From assembly GCA_004020545.1 (NCBI GenBank), contig SAQE01000004.1, positions 62,001-126,000 of the forward strand: a stretch of DNA of 64,000 bases, given 5' to 3'. The notes beneath the pieces are model-generated. The model saw nothing but the letters and a program-made list of their open reading frames with translations. It ran no database searches and was not told where the DNA came from. Positions 51,600-59,960 of this stretch are shown piece after piece (the first letter of the stretch is position 1; each line of letters starts with the position of its first letter). This stretch comes from Mesorhizobium sp. GTDB taxonomy: Bacteria > Pseudomonadota > Alphaproteobacteria > Rhizobiales > Rhizobiaceae. A program made the translations under genes and the position numbers.

Positions 51600-51744
51600 C
51601 CCTTCTCCCCTTGTGGGAGAAGGTGTCGCCGAAGGCGACGGATGAGGGGTGCTCCAGGGAATGCGGACGTCTCATTCCGTCACCCACCCCTCATCCGTCT
51701 CGGCGCTTCGCGCCGATCCACCTTCTCCCACAAGGGGAGAAGGG
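51600..51744. repeat. Mosaic inverted repeat (family B, copy 4)
   Basis: Left arm 51600-51651 (CCCTTCTCCCCTTGTGGGAG... to GATGAGGGGTG) and right arm 51685-51744 (CACCCCTCATC... to GGGGAGAAGGG) are largely reverse complementary with variable inner loops. It lies between the binding-protein and XRE-cupin genes. Confidence 0.7.
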
Positions 51745-51765
51745 AAAGACAACGAGGACGGATGC

Positions 51766-52374
51766 ATGGATGTTCTGGACGAAGCAGCCGAAAAGCCGAA
51801 GGACGATGCCGATGTGCGCGTCGGCCGGCGTGTGCGGGCGCTCAGGCTCGAGCGCAAGCTGTCGCTGGCCGAACTCGCCGCCAAGGCCGGCATATCCATC
51901 GGCGCGCTCAGCCAGATCGAGCGCGGCATGTCCTCGCTGCGCGTCAAGGTGATCTGGCCGCTCGCCGCCGCCCTCGACATCGAACCCTCGCTGCTGATCA
52001 CCGACGGCAACGAGGCGGTCAACGACCTCTATTGCGTGCGCGCCGACAAGCGGCGATCGATCCCGGTGAAGTCGGAAGGTATCGCCAAGGCGCTGCTGTC
52101 GCCGCCTGGGGCGACGCTCACCGGCATGCTGGTGACGGTCGAGGCGAGCGGCGGCACGGCTGAAGCCTACGCCCATGCCGGCCACGAATTTGGCTTCGTG
52201 ATGACGGGCGAGGTCGAGCTGGTGGTTGACGCGACGACCTATGTGCTCAAGGCGGGCGACAGTTTTGCCTTCAAGAGCACGTTGCTGCATGCTTTTCGCA
52301 ATCCCGGCGCCGAGCGCTGCCAGATCCTCTGGGTCAACACGACAAAACCCTCCGAGGTGCGCGATGGCGCCTGA
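51766..52374 (+). CDS. XRE-cupin regulator (PuuR-like)
   Basis: 202-aa regulator: XRE HTH (RVGRRVRALRLERKLSLAELAAKAGISIGALSQIERGMSSL, about 17-60) and C-terminal cupin barrel (AHAGHEFGFVMTGEVELVVDATTYVLKAGDSFAFKSTLLHAF). ATG 51766 is chosen, as the longer frame to 51649 is just the family B repeat. The stop overlaps the ATPase ATG by 11 bases. Gene order and architecture match PuuR, the repressor of putrescine catabolism, so it probably controls this transporter and oxidase operon. Confidence 0.92.
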   Translation: MDVLDEAAEKPKDDADVRVGRRVRALRLERKLSLAELAAKAGISIGALSQIERGMSSLRVKVIWPLAAALDIEPSLLITDGNEAVNDLYCVRADKRRSIPVKSEGIAKALLSPPGATLTGMLVTVEASGGTAEAYAHAGHEFGFVMTGEVELVVDATTYVLKAGDSFAFKSTLLHAFRNPGAERCQILWVNTTKPSEVRDGA

Positions 52375-53449
52375 AGCGCTCGTTCGACTTGAGAAGGTCT
52401 CGAAGGTTTTCCCGGGCGGCGTGGTAGGCCTCGATGCCGTCGATCTCGACATTGCCGCGGGTGAGTTCCTGACACTGCTCGGACCTTCCGGCTGCGGCAA
52501 GACGACGAGCCTGCGCGTCATCGCCGGCTTCGAGAGCCCGACCAGCGGCAGGGTTCTGCTTGAAGGCCGCGACATCACCGGCCTGAGGCCCTTCGACCGT
52601 CCGGTCAACACCGTCTTCCAGGACTATGCGTTGTTCCCGCACATGGATGTCGCGGCGAATGTCGGCTTCGGCCTGTCGCTGCGAAAGCTGTCGGGCGCCG
52701 AGCAGGTGCGGCGCGTCGGCGAAGCGCTCGACATGGTAGGCCTCGCCGACAAGCTGCGCGCCCGTATCTCCGAGCTGTCCGGTGGCCAGCGCCAGCGCGT
52801 CGCGCTCGCCCGCGCCATCGTCTGCGAGCCGCGTGTGCTGTTGCTCGACGAGCCGCTGTCGGCCCTCGACGCGCATCTGCGCGAGCAGATGCAGGTGGAG
52901 CTGAAGCGACTGCAGTCGCGGCTTGGCACCACTTTCGTCATGGTCACCCACGACCAGACCGAGGCGCTGTCGATCTCCGACCGCATCGTCGTCATGAACA
53001 AGGGCCGTATCGAACAGATCGCGCCACCGGCGACGCTTTACGACCGGCCAGCGACGCGCTTCGTCGCCTCTTTCATCGGCACGATGAATCTCCTGCAGTC
53101 GCGCTTTGTCGGCCGCGACGGCGAGCGGCTGCGCTTCGCCGCCGGCGAGCTGCCACTCGAGGCTGTCTCGGACGGTGGTGAGACGCCGGCCGCGGGCGAT
53201 ACGCGCACCATCGGCGTGCGGCCCGAGGATCTGTTGGCCAGCACCGAGGCCGCCGACGGCACCGCGCTGGCGCGGGTGAGCGGCATCGTCTTTCACGGCC
53301 GCACACTGCGCCTTCATGCGGAGCTCGGGCAGGGGACCTCGATCGTGATCGACGCGCCGCGCCGCGCCGACGGTTCCCAATTCAGCGTTGGCGACGTCGC
53401 GCATGTCAGCCTGCGGCGCGGCGCCAACTGCCCTATGCTCTCAAGCTGA
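52364..53449 (+). CDS. Polyamine-type ABC transporter ATPase (PotA-like), system 1
   Basis: 361-aa ATPase: Walker A GPSGCGKTT (about 36-44), Q-loop FQDYALFPHMDV, LSGGQRQRVALARAI, Walker B LLLDEPLSALDAHL, H-loop VTHDQTEAL, and a C-terminal TOBE domain (TIGVRPEDLL). Start ATG 52364 follows GAGG and overlaps the XRE gene. It completes system 1, and the gene ends 16 bases before the convergent GntR gene. Confidence 0.95.
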   Translation: MAPEALVRLEKVSKVFPGGVVGLDAVDLDIAAGEFLTLLGPSGCGKTTSLRVIAGFESPTSGRVLLEGRDITGLRPFDRPVNTVFQDYALFPHMDVAANVGFGLSLRKLSGAEQVRRVGEALDMVGLADKLRARISELSGGQRQRVALARAIVCEPRVLLLDEPLSALDAHLREQMQVELKRLQSRLGTTFVMVTHDQTEALSISDRIVVMNKGRIEQIAPPATLYDRPATRFVASFIGTMNLLQSRFVGRDGERLRFAAGELPLEAVSDGGETPAAGDTRTIGVRPEDLLASTEAADGTALARVSGIVFHGRTLRLHAELGQGTSIVIDAPRRADGSQFSVGDVAHVSLRRGANCPMLSS

Positions 53450-53465
53450 TGCGATAGAGTCCGGC

Positions 53466-54167
53466 TCACGACGCCTTGGCGAAAAATCCCTGATAGTCGG
53501 ATTTGGCCTGCAACAGGCGCAGGACGTTTTCGCGCGAGCCGCGCACATGCGCGCGGGCGCGCTCGCCAGCTAAAGCGACGTCGCCGGCGCAGATCGCATC
53601 GACGATGCCGGTATGCTCCTCGCGGGTGAGCTTCCACTCATTCAGCCACAGAAGCTCCGTCCACACATATTGCTGGCACTTGTCGAGAATGCCGCAGAGC
53701 ATGCCGTAGAGCATCTCGTTGCCGCTCATTTCCGCGATCACCCGGTGCAGGTCGATGCCGACCTGCAGCTCCTCGAATTTCTCCCGCGTGCTGCGGTCGG
53801 GGATCGCCGCCAGCCGTTCGCATTCGGCGAGCATTGCGCGCAGCTTCGCCTTGTCGGCGGCGGATGCGTTGGCGGCGGCCAGCTCGGTCGCGCGCCCGTC
53901 GAGCAGCTCGCGAATGTCGAAGGCCTCGCGGAACATGGTCAGGTTGAATTCGGCGACCACATAGCCCTGGCGCGGACGCCCGATCACCAGCCCGTCGCGT
54001 TCCAGCCGGTTGAAGGCTTCGCGCACCGGCGTGCGGCTCACCTTCAGGCGCTCGGCGATCTCGTTTTCCGTAACGCGGCCGCCGGGCGGGATCTGCCCGG
54101 TGATGATCATCGCCTTCAGCTTCTCGAACACCGAGTCGCGCAGCGTGTTCTTTCTTTCCTTGCCCAA
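53466..54167 (-). CDS. GntR family (FCD) regulator of transporter system 2
   Basis: 233-aa regulator: winged HTH (VFEKLKAMIITGQIPPGGRVTENEIAERLKVSRTPVREAFNRLERDG) and FCD effector domain. TTG 54167 is chosen because GGAGG lies 8 bases before it; an in-frame TTG at 54182 has no such site. Divergent from the second polyamine-type operon, with the perfect operator TTGTATACAA (54333-54342) between them, which is its likely binding site. Confidence 0.9.
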   Translation of the reverse strand: MGKERKNTLRDSVFEKLKAMIITGQIPPGGRVTENEIAERLKVSRTPVREAFNRLERDGLVIGRPRQGYVVAEFNLTMFREAFDIRELLDGRATELAAANASAADKAKLRAMLAECERLAAIPDRSTREKFEELQVGIDLHRVIAEMSGNEMLYGMLCGILDKCQQYVWTELLWLNEWKLTREEHTGIVDAICAGDVALAGERARAHVRGSRENVLRLLQAKSDYQGFFAKAS

Positions 54168-54332
54168 GCGTCCCGCCTCCAACGGTCCATCGCAGAATCA
54201 CAGTCTAGTCTTTCAGCGCCTGCTTGAAACAGGACCGTTTCGCCAGAAACAGGCGCTTCGAGCCTCGGTTTATCGCCGCCAAAAAACACGCGACCCGTGT
54301 TGACATCGGCTCCCGCCGAATTACACTCAAAA

Positions 54333-54342
54333 TTGTATACAA
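54333..54342. promoter_or_regulatory. Perfect GntR/FCD operator TTGTATACAA
   Basis: Ten-base palindrome fitting the FadR/FCD consensus TNGTNNACNA, 52 bases upstream of the second system's binding-protein ATG. It is in an AT-rich stretch between the GntR gene and its likely target operon. Confidence 0.65.
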
Positions 54343-54393
54343 ATTCGCATACCAAATCAACGATAACGGGAACACCGGTTGGAGAAGCGAAAA

Positions 54394-55428
54394 ATGACGA
54401 AGAGACTTTGCATTCACGGCCTCGCTGGCCTGCTGGCTTCGGTCACCGTTCCGGCATCGGCCGCCGACACCATCACCGTCGCCTCATGGGGCGGCACCTA
54501 TCAGGAAGCGCAGACTAAGGCCTTCTTCGATCCGACGGCCAAGGATCTCGGCATCACCATCAAGCAGGACACCACCAACGGCCTGGACGACGTGCGCCTG
54601 CAGGTCACCGGCAACGCGGTCAAATGGGACATCACCGAGCTTGGCGCCGACGAATGCGCGCGGGGGTCCAAGGAAGGCCTGTTCGAGAAGCTCGACTACA
54701 ACGTCATCGACAAGAGCGGCATCAACCCGAAGCTCGTCCATGACGACTGGGTGGGCATCTCCTACACCTCCGTCGTGCTGATCTACCGTACCGATGTTTT
54801 CGGCGACAAGGGACCGAAGAGCTGGGCCGACTTCTGGGATGTCGAGAAGTTCCCCGGCCGCCGCGCCCTTTCCGGCAGCCAGGCGACGGAGACGCTGAGC
54901 GTCGCCGCCCTTGCCAAGGGCACGCCGATCGACAAGGTCTACCCGGTCGACATCGACGGCGCGCTGCAATCCGTCGACAAGGTCAAGGGCCACATCGATG
55001 CCTGGTGGACTTCCGGCGCGCAGGCCATGCAGCTAGTCAAGGACGGCGAGGTCGATATGGCGAGCATCTGGAACGGCCGCGCCGGCACCCTGAAGAAGGA
55101 AGGCGCGCCCGTGAGCTTCTCCTTCGACCAGGGTGTGCTGACCGCCGACTGCATGGTCATCCCGAAGGGTTCGAAGAACAAGGACATCGCCATGAAGGCG
55201 CTAGCCAAATTCGTCAGCCCCGATCTCCAGGCCAATCTGCCGCTCTATGTCGACAACGGCCCGGCCAACGAGAAGGCTTTCGAGACTGGCAAGATCCCGC
55301 AGGAGCGCATCAAGGACATCAACTCCTCGCCGGAAAACGTCAAGAAGCAGGTGCTGCAGGATCCAGAGTTCTGGCGCGACAACCTCGTCGAAGCGACCGA
55401 GAAGTTCAACAACCTGATCCAGCAATAA
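54394..55428 (+). CDS. Polyamine-type ABC transporter substrate-binding protein, system 2
   Basis: 344-aa exported protein: short signal peptide (cleavage near ASAAD, about 23), then the PotD-like fold (TITVASWGGTYQEAQTKAFF, RLQVTGNAVKWDITELGADE, SWADFWDVEKFPGRRALSG, DAWWTSGAQAMQLVKDGEVDMASIWNGR). ATG 54394 follows GGAGAAG; an in-frame TTG at 54379 is less likely. First gene of system 2. Confidence 0.93.
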   Translation: MTKRLCIHGLAGLLASVTVPASAADTITVASWGGTYQEAQTKAFFDPTAKDLGITIKQDTTNGLDDVRLQVTGNAVKWDITELGADECARGSKEGLFEKLDYNVIDKSGINPKLVHDDWVGISYTSVVLIYRTDVFGDKGPKSWADFWDVEKFPGRRALSGSQATETLSVAALAKGTPIDKVYPVDIDGALQSVDKVKGHIDAWWTSGAQAMQLVKDGEVDMASIWNGRAGTLKKEGAPVSFSFDQGVLTADCMVIPKGSKNKDIAMKALAKFVSPDLQANLPLYVDNGPANEKAFETGKIPQERIKDINSSPENVKKQVLQDPEFWRDNLVEATEKFNNLIQQ

Positions 55429-55494
55429 CGTCTGCGCCGGAGCGGCGCGCCTAAGTGTCGCTCCGCTTCCGACAATGATCCGGAGTTGAAGGAG

Positions 55495-56583
55495 ATGCTC
55501 TTGTCTCTCGCGCCGTCCGCGCTTCCCATCGGCATCCACGGCATCGACAAGCGCTTCGGCGCCGTCTCCATCCTCAGCGATCTCAGCCTCGATGTCGCCG
55601 CGGGAGAGTTCCTGACGCTGCTCGGTCCGTCCGGCTCGGGAAAGACGACGCTGCTGATGATCCTGGCGGGTTTCGTGCGGGCCAATGCCGGCAGCATCAA
55701 GGTCGGCGGCGAAGAGATCATCACCATGCCACCGCACAAGCGCAACATCGGCATGGTGTTCCAGAACTATGCGCTGTTCCCGCATATGAACGTCTTCAAC
55801 AACATCGCCTTCCCGCTGAAGCAGCGACGCGTGTCGGCGGCGGAAACGGCCGAGCGAGTGGAAAGGGCGCTGGACCTGGTGCAACTGAAAGGCCTCGGCG
55901 AGCGCCGGGTCGACCAGCTTTCCGGCGGCCAGCGCCAGCGCGTGGCGCTGGCCCGCGCCATCGTCTTCGAGCCGCGCATCGTGCTGATGGACGAGCCGCT
56001 GTCGGCGCTCGACAAAGGCTTGCGCGAGCACATGCAGATCGAATTGCGCAACCTGCATCGGCGGCTCGGCATGACGACCGTCTACGTCACCCATGACCAG
56101 CGCGAGGCGATCACCATGTCGGACCGCATCGCGGTCATGAATGCCGGCCGCATCGAGCAGATCGACCAGCCCGAAGCTCTCTATGCCAGGCCGAGGACGA
56201 AGTTCGTCACCGGCTTCATTGGCGAATCCAACTTCATTCCGGTCGAATGCCGCAACGGCAGCGTCTGGTATGAGGACAGAAAATTGCACATGAACGATTC
56301 GGCGCCGCCCGCCGGCCGGTACCTGATGGTGGTGCGGCCGGAGAAATTGCGGCTGGTCCCCGACGCCCAACAGGCAGGCGTCCTCAACATGCTGCCGGCA
56401 ACCGTCGGCGATGTCATCTATCAGGGCGACAGCTTCATCTGCTACGCGACGCTCCGTGACGGGCGGCAGGTGACGCTGCGCGACTATTGCCGCTCCGACG
56501 TGCTGGCGAAGCTGCCGGCGCCGGGCGAGCCGATCACGCTCGGCATCGATGCGCAGGATGTCGTGCTGGTGGCGGATCAATGA
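55495..56583 (+). CDS. Polyamine-type ABC transporter ATPase (PotA-like), system 2
   Basis: 362-aa ATPase: Walker A GPSGSGKTT, Q-loop FQNYALFPHMNV, LSGGQRQRVALARAI, Walker B VLMDEPLSALDKGL, H-loop VTHDQREAI, and a C-terminal TOBE-type domain (YLMVVRPEKLRLV). ATG 55495 has GGAG 9 bases upstream; TTG 55501 is an alternative because AAGGAG lies 6 bases before it. Its TGA overlaps the next ATG (ATGA). Confidence 0.95.
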   Translation: MLLSLAPSALPIGIHGIDKRFGAVSILSDLSLDVAAGEFLTLLGPSGSGKTTLLMILAGFVRANAGSIKVGGEEIITMPPHKRNIGMVFQNYALFPHMNVFNNIAFPLKQRRVSAAETAERVERALDLVQLKGLGERRVDQLSGGQRQRVALARAIVFEPRIVLMDEPLSALDKGLREHMQIELRNLHRRLGMTTVYVTHDQREAITMSDRIAVMNAGRIEQIDQPEALYARPRTKFVTGFIGESNFIPVECRNGSVWYEDRKLHMNDSAPPAGRYLMVVRPEKLRLVPDAQQAGVLNMLPATVGDVIYQGDSFICYATLRDGRQVTLRDYCRSDVLAKLPAPGEPITLGIDAQDVVLVADQ

Positions 56584-57503
56584 GCGTCGGATCCGCCAGC
56601 CTCGATCATGCCGGCAGGCCGGACGGCGTGCTGAACGCCGATGCGCTGCGCGCCGATGCCAGGCGGCAGGCGCTGGGGCTGCTGGCGCTGCTGTCGCCCG
56701 GGCTGTTCCTGGTCTTTTCCATCATCATCGTGCCGATCGGCTGGCTGTTCTGGCTCTCGCTCTTCGACGAGACCGGTCAGCTCAGCCTCGCCAACTACGC
56801 GCGCTTCTTCGAGCAGGCGTCCTATATCAAGACCTTCGCCACCACCTTCAAAGTCGCCTTTGTCGTCACCGGCGCCTGCGTGCTGTTCGGCTATCCGCTG
56901 GCCTATATGCTCTCGCAGCTGCCGCGACGCGCGGCCTCGATCTGCCTGATCTTCGTCATCCTGCCGTTCTGGACCTCGGTGCTGGTGCGCACCTATGCCT
57001 GGCTGGTCATCCTGCAGCGCAAGGGCCTGATCAACAATTGGCTGATCGACCTCGGCGTCATCGGCCAGCCGCTGCCGCTCGCCAACAATTTCGCCGGCGT
57101 CGTCATCGGCATGACCCACATCATGCTGCCGTTCCTGGTGCTGCCGCTCTACGCTTCGATGAAGACGATCGACGTCGACTGCCTGCGCGCCGGCATGAAT
57201 CTCGGCGCCAGCCCGGCCGCCACCTTCCGGCAGATCTTCTTCCCGCTGTCGCTGCCCGGCCTTGCCTCGGGCGTGGTCATCGTCTTCGTCCTTTGTCTCG
57301 GCTTCTTCGTCACGCCGGCGCTGATGGGCGGCGGCAAGGTCATCATGTGGGCCATGCGCATGGAGCAGGCCACCAGCCTCTATTCCAACTGGGGCGCGGG
57401 CGCCGCGCTCGGCGTCGTGCTGCTTGCCGTCACGCTGGCGCTTCTCGGCCTGTTCCAGTGGCTGCTTGGCGCGCGCGCCACCGGCGTATGGAGCCGGCGA
57501 TGA
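56580..57503 (+). CDS. Polyamine-type ABC transporter permease (PotB-like), system 2
   Basis: 307-aa inner-membrane permease: helices LALLSPGLFLVFSIIIVPIGWLFWLSL, TFKVAFVVTGACVLFGYPLAYML, and the EAA loop DCLRAGMNLGASPAATFRQIFFPLSLPG. ATG 56580 overlaps the ATPase stop, and its TGA overlaps the next ATG (ATGA). Confidence 0.94.
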   Translation: MSVGSASLDHAGRPDGVLNADALRADARRQALGLLALLSPGLFLVFSIIIVPIGWLFWLSLFDETGQLSLANYARFFEQASYIKTFATTFKVAFVVTGACVLFGYPLAYMLSQLPRRAASICLIFVILPFWTSVLVRTYAWLVILQRKGLINNWLIDLGVIGQPLPLANNFAGVVIGMTHIMLPFLVLPLYASMKTIDVDCLRAGMNLGASPAATFRQIFFPLSLPGLASGVVIVFVLCLGFFVTPALMGGGKVIMWAMRMEQATSLYSNWGAGAALGVVLLAVTLALLGLFQWLLGARATGVWSRR

Positions 57504-58300
57504 GCACGGAAAACAGCCTGCCCATCTCGCATCGGCAACGCCTCTGGCTTTATCTGCTGGGCGGCCTTGTCATGCTGTTTTTGATCGCGCCGTCGGTGAT
57601 CATCGTCATCATGTCCTTCTCCGGCTCGACGCTGCTGCAGTTCCCGCCCGAGCAATGGTCGCTGCGCTGGTACCAAAGCTATTTCGGCTCCGTCGAATGG
57701 CGCGACGCCACCATCGTCTCGGTCAAGGTGGCGGTGATGACGGCGATCGTGGCGACGCCGCTCGGCACCGCTGCCGCCTACGCCATAAACGCCGGCACGC
57801 TGCGGCTGACTGGCGCTATCAACGCGCTGCTCACGGCCTCGCTGATCATCCCGGTCATCCTGATCGGCATCGGCACCTTCTTCCTCTATGCCCGCATCGG
57901 CCTCAACAACACGCTGACCGGGCTCGTCATCGCCCACACGGTACAGGCGCTGCCGCTGGTCGTGCTCACCGTTCTGTCGGGGCTGCGCTCCTACGACATG
58001 AACCAGGAAATGGTGGCGCGTAGCCTCGGCGCCGGGCGCTTCGCCGCCTTCTTCCAGGTGACCATGCCGCAGCTACGCTTTTCGATCGTGTCGGGCGCGC
58101 TGTTCGCCTTCATCACCTCCTTCGACGAGGTGGTGGTCTCGCTCTTCATCTCGGGCGGCGAGACCACGACGCTGACGCGCCGCATGTTCAACGCGCTGCG
58201 CGATCAGATCGATCCGACGATTGCCGCCATTTCGACTTGCCTGATCGTGCTATCGATCGTCTTGTTGTCCGCCGCCCAGCTTTTGGGCCGCGGACGTTGA
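57500..58300 (+). CDS. Polyamine-type ABC transporter permease (PotC-like), system 2
   Basis: 266-aa inner-membrane permease: first helix LYLLGGLVMLFLIAPSVIIVIMSF, EAA loop QEMVARSLGAGRFAAFFQVTMPQLRFS, and FITSFDEVVVSLFISG near the end. ATG 57500 is the real start; the longer frame from 56549 is a shadow of the other permease. The gamma-glutamyltransferase gene follows 23 bases later. Confidence 0.94.
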   Translation: MSTENSLPISHRQRLWLYLLGGLVMLFLIAPSVIIVIMSFSGSTLLQFPPEQWSLRWYQSYFGSVEWRDATIVSVKVAVMTAIVATPLGTAAAYAINAGTLRLTGAINALLTASLIIPVILIGIGTFFLYARIGLNNTLTGLVIAHTVQALPLVVLTVLSGLRSYDMNQEMVARSLGAGRFAAFFQVTMPQLRFSIVSGALFAFITSFDEVVVSLFISGGETTTLTRRMFNALRDQIDPTIAAISTCLIVLSIVLLSAAQLLGRGR

Positions 58301-58323
58301 AGTTGAGGGATAATCAGAACCGC

Positions 58324-59910
58324 ATGCGTGATTTCCAGTACCCAGGCCGCTCGCCGGTCCGCGCCACCGAAGCGATGGCCGCGACCTCGCATCCACTGTC
58401 GACGCTGACCGCGATCGACATGCTGCGCTCCGGCGGCAATGCCATGGACGCGGCCGTCTGCGCCGCCGCCGTCCAGGCGGTGGTCGAGCCGCAATCGACC
58501 GGCATCGGCGGCGACTGTTTTGTCCTCTATTGCCCGAAGGGTGATGGTGATGTGATCGCCTTCAATGGTTCCGGCCGCGCACCCAAGGCAGCGACGGTCG
58601 ACTGGTACCTGGAGCACGGCTTCAGCGAACTGCCGAAGCAGGGCGCGCACGCTGTCACCGTTCCCGGCGCCGTCGATGCTTGGTGCCGGCTGCTGGAAGA
58701 CCATGGCCGCAAGGGGATCGCCGACGCGCTCGCTCCCGCTATCCATTACGCCGAGAACGGCTACGTCGTGCATGACCGCGTCGCTTTCGACTGGGCTGAT
58801 CCGGAAACCGATCTGTCGGCCGACGAGGTGGCGGCGCGAATCTTCCTGCCGGGCGGTCAACCGCCCAAGGCCGGCGATATCCATCGCCAGCCGGAACTAG
58901 CGGAGACGCTGCGCATCATCGCCGAAAAAGGCCGCGCCGGTTTCTACGAAGGCGAAGTCGCGGAGGATCTTGTCAGCCGGCTTCGTGTACTTGGCGGGCT
59001 GCATACGCTGGACGATTTCGCTGCCACCAAAGGCGACTACAAGACTGCGATCGGCACCTCCTATCGCGGCTATGACATTCATCAGATGCCGCCGAACAAT
59101 CAGGGCCTGACCGCGCTGTTGATGCTGAACGTGCTGTCAGGCTTCGACCTCGGCGCGCTCGACCCGAACGGCGCGGAAAGACAGCATCTGGAGATCGAGG
59201 CGGGGCGGTTGGCATACCGCGATCGCGACAACCTGATCGCTGACCAGGACCATGTCGCGGTGCCCGTGAAGACGCTTCTCTCCGCCGCCTATGCCGACCG
59301 GCTGCGCGCCGCGATCGACTCGCAGCACGCCATGACCGAATTGCCGCGCCTGGAACTGTCGGGCAGCGATACGGTCTACATCAGCGTCGTCGACCGCGAC
59401 TTGAACGCGGTGAGCTTCATCAACTCGACCTACTATTCCTTCGGCAGCGGCGTCGTCGGTCCGAAGACCGGGGTCGTGCTGCAGAACCGAGGCTCGAGTT
59501 TCCGGCTCGATCCGAAACACCCCAACGCAATAGCACCCGGCAAGCGGCCGATGCACACCATCATGCCCGGCATGATGACCAGGAACGGCCGCGCGGTGAT
59601 GCCGTTCGGCGTCATGGGCGGCGGCTATCAGCCCTTCGGCCATGTGCATCTTTTGACCAACATGATTGACTTCGGCATGGACCCGCAGCAGGCGCTGGAT
59701 GCGCCGCGCGTCTTCTACAACCTCGATGTCGTGGAGGCCGAGCGCAGCGTGCGCGCCGATGCCGTCGAGGGCCTGCGTCGCCGTGGCCATCGCGTTGTCG
59801 AGCCCGACCATCCGCTTGGCGGCGGGCAGGCCGTGCTGATCGATTGGGAAAAAGGCACGCTGACCGGCGCCTCCGATCCACGCAAGGATGGCTTGGCGCT
59901 CGGATATTGA
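58324..59910 (+). CDS. ggt: Gamma-glutamyltransferase-like protein
   Basis: 528-aa Ntn-hydrolase precursor: N-terminal domain AAVCAAAVQAVVEPQSTGIGGDCF (GGT large subunit), then the processing site where Thr350 of SDTVYISVVDRD would become the small-subunit nucleophile, and the C-terminal GGGYQPFGHVHLLTNMIDFGMDPQQALDAPRV. No signal peptide is visible, so it is probably cytoplasmic. It would hydrolyse or transfer gamma-glutamyl groups, possibly from gamma-glutamylated amines linked to polyamine system 2. ATG 58324 is used; TTG 58303 is possible. The specificity is not certain, since many such enzymes act on other gamma-glutamyl or acyl substrates. Confidence 0.87.
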   Translation: MRDFQYPGRSPVRATEAMAATSHPLSTLTAIDMLRSGGNAMDAAVCAAAVQAVVEPQSTGIGGDCFVLYCPKGDGDVIAFNGSGRAPKAATVDWYLEHGFSELPKQGAHAVTVPGAVDAWCRLLEDHGRKGIADALAPAIHYAENGYVVHDRVAFDWADPETDLSADEVAARIFLPGGQPPKAGDIHRQPELAETLRIIAEKGRAGFYEGEVAEDLVSRLRVLGGLHTLDDFAATKGDYKTAIGTSYRGYDIHQMPPNNQGLTALLMLNVLSGFDLGALDPNGAERQHLEIEAGRLAYRDRDNLIADQDHVAVPVKTLLSAAYADRLRAAIDSQHAMTELPRLELSGSDTVYISVVDRDLNAVSFINSTYYSFGSGVVGPKTGVVLQNRGSSFRLDPKHPNAIAPGKRPMHTIMPGMMTRNGRAVMPFGVMGGGYQPFGHVHLLTNMIDFGMDPQQALDAPRVFYNLDVVEAERSVRADAVEGLRRRGHRVVEPDHPLGGGQAVLIDWEKGTLTGASDPRKDGLALGY

Positions 59911-59960
59911 GCAGCCCTTTGCTGGACATCGGCCGATCGTTCGAAACATAGTCTGGATTC

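Noticed and set aside
51649-51765. Longer XRE-cupin start inside the family B repeat
   Set aside because: The added residues are translated repeat, not protein; ATG 51766 begins the normal N-terminus.
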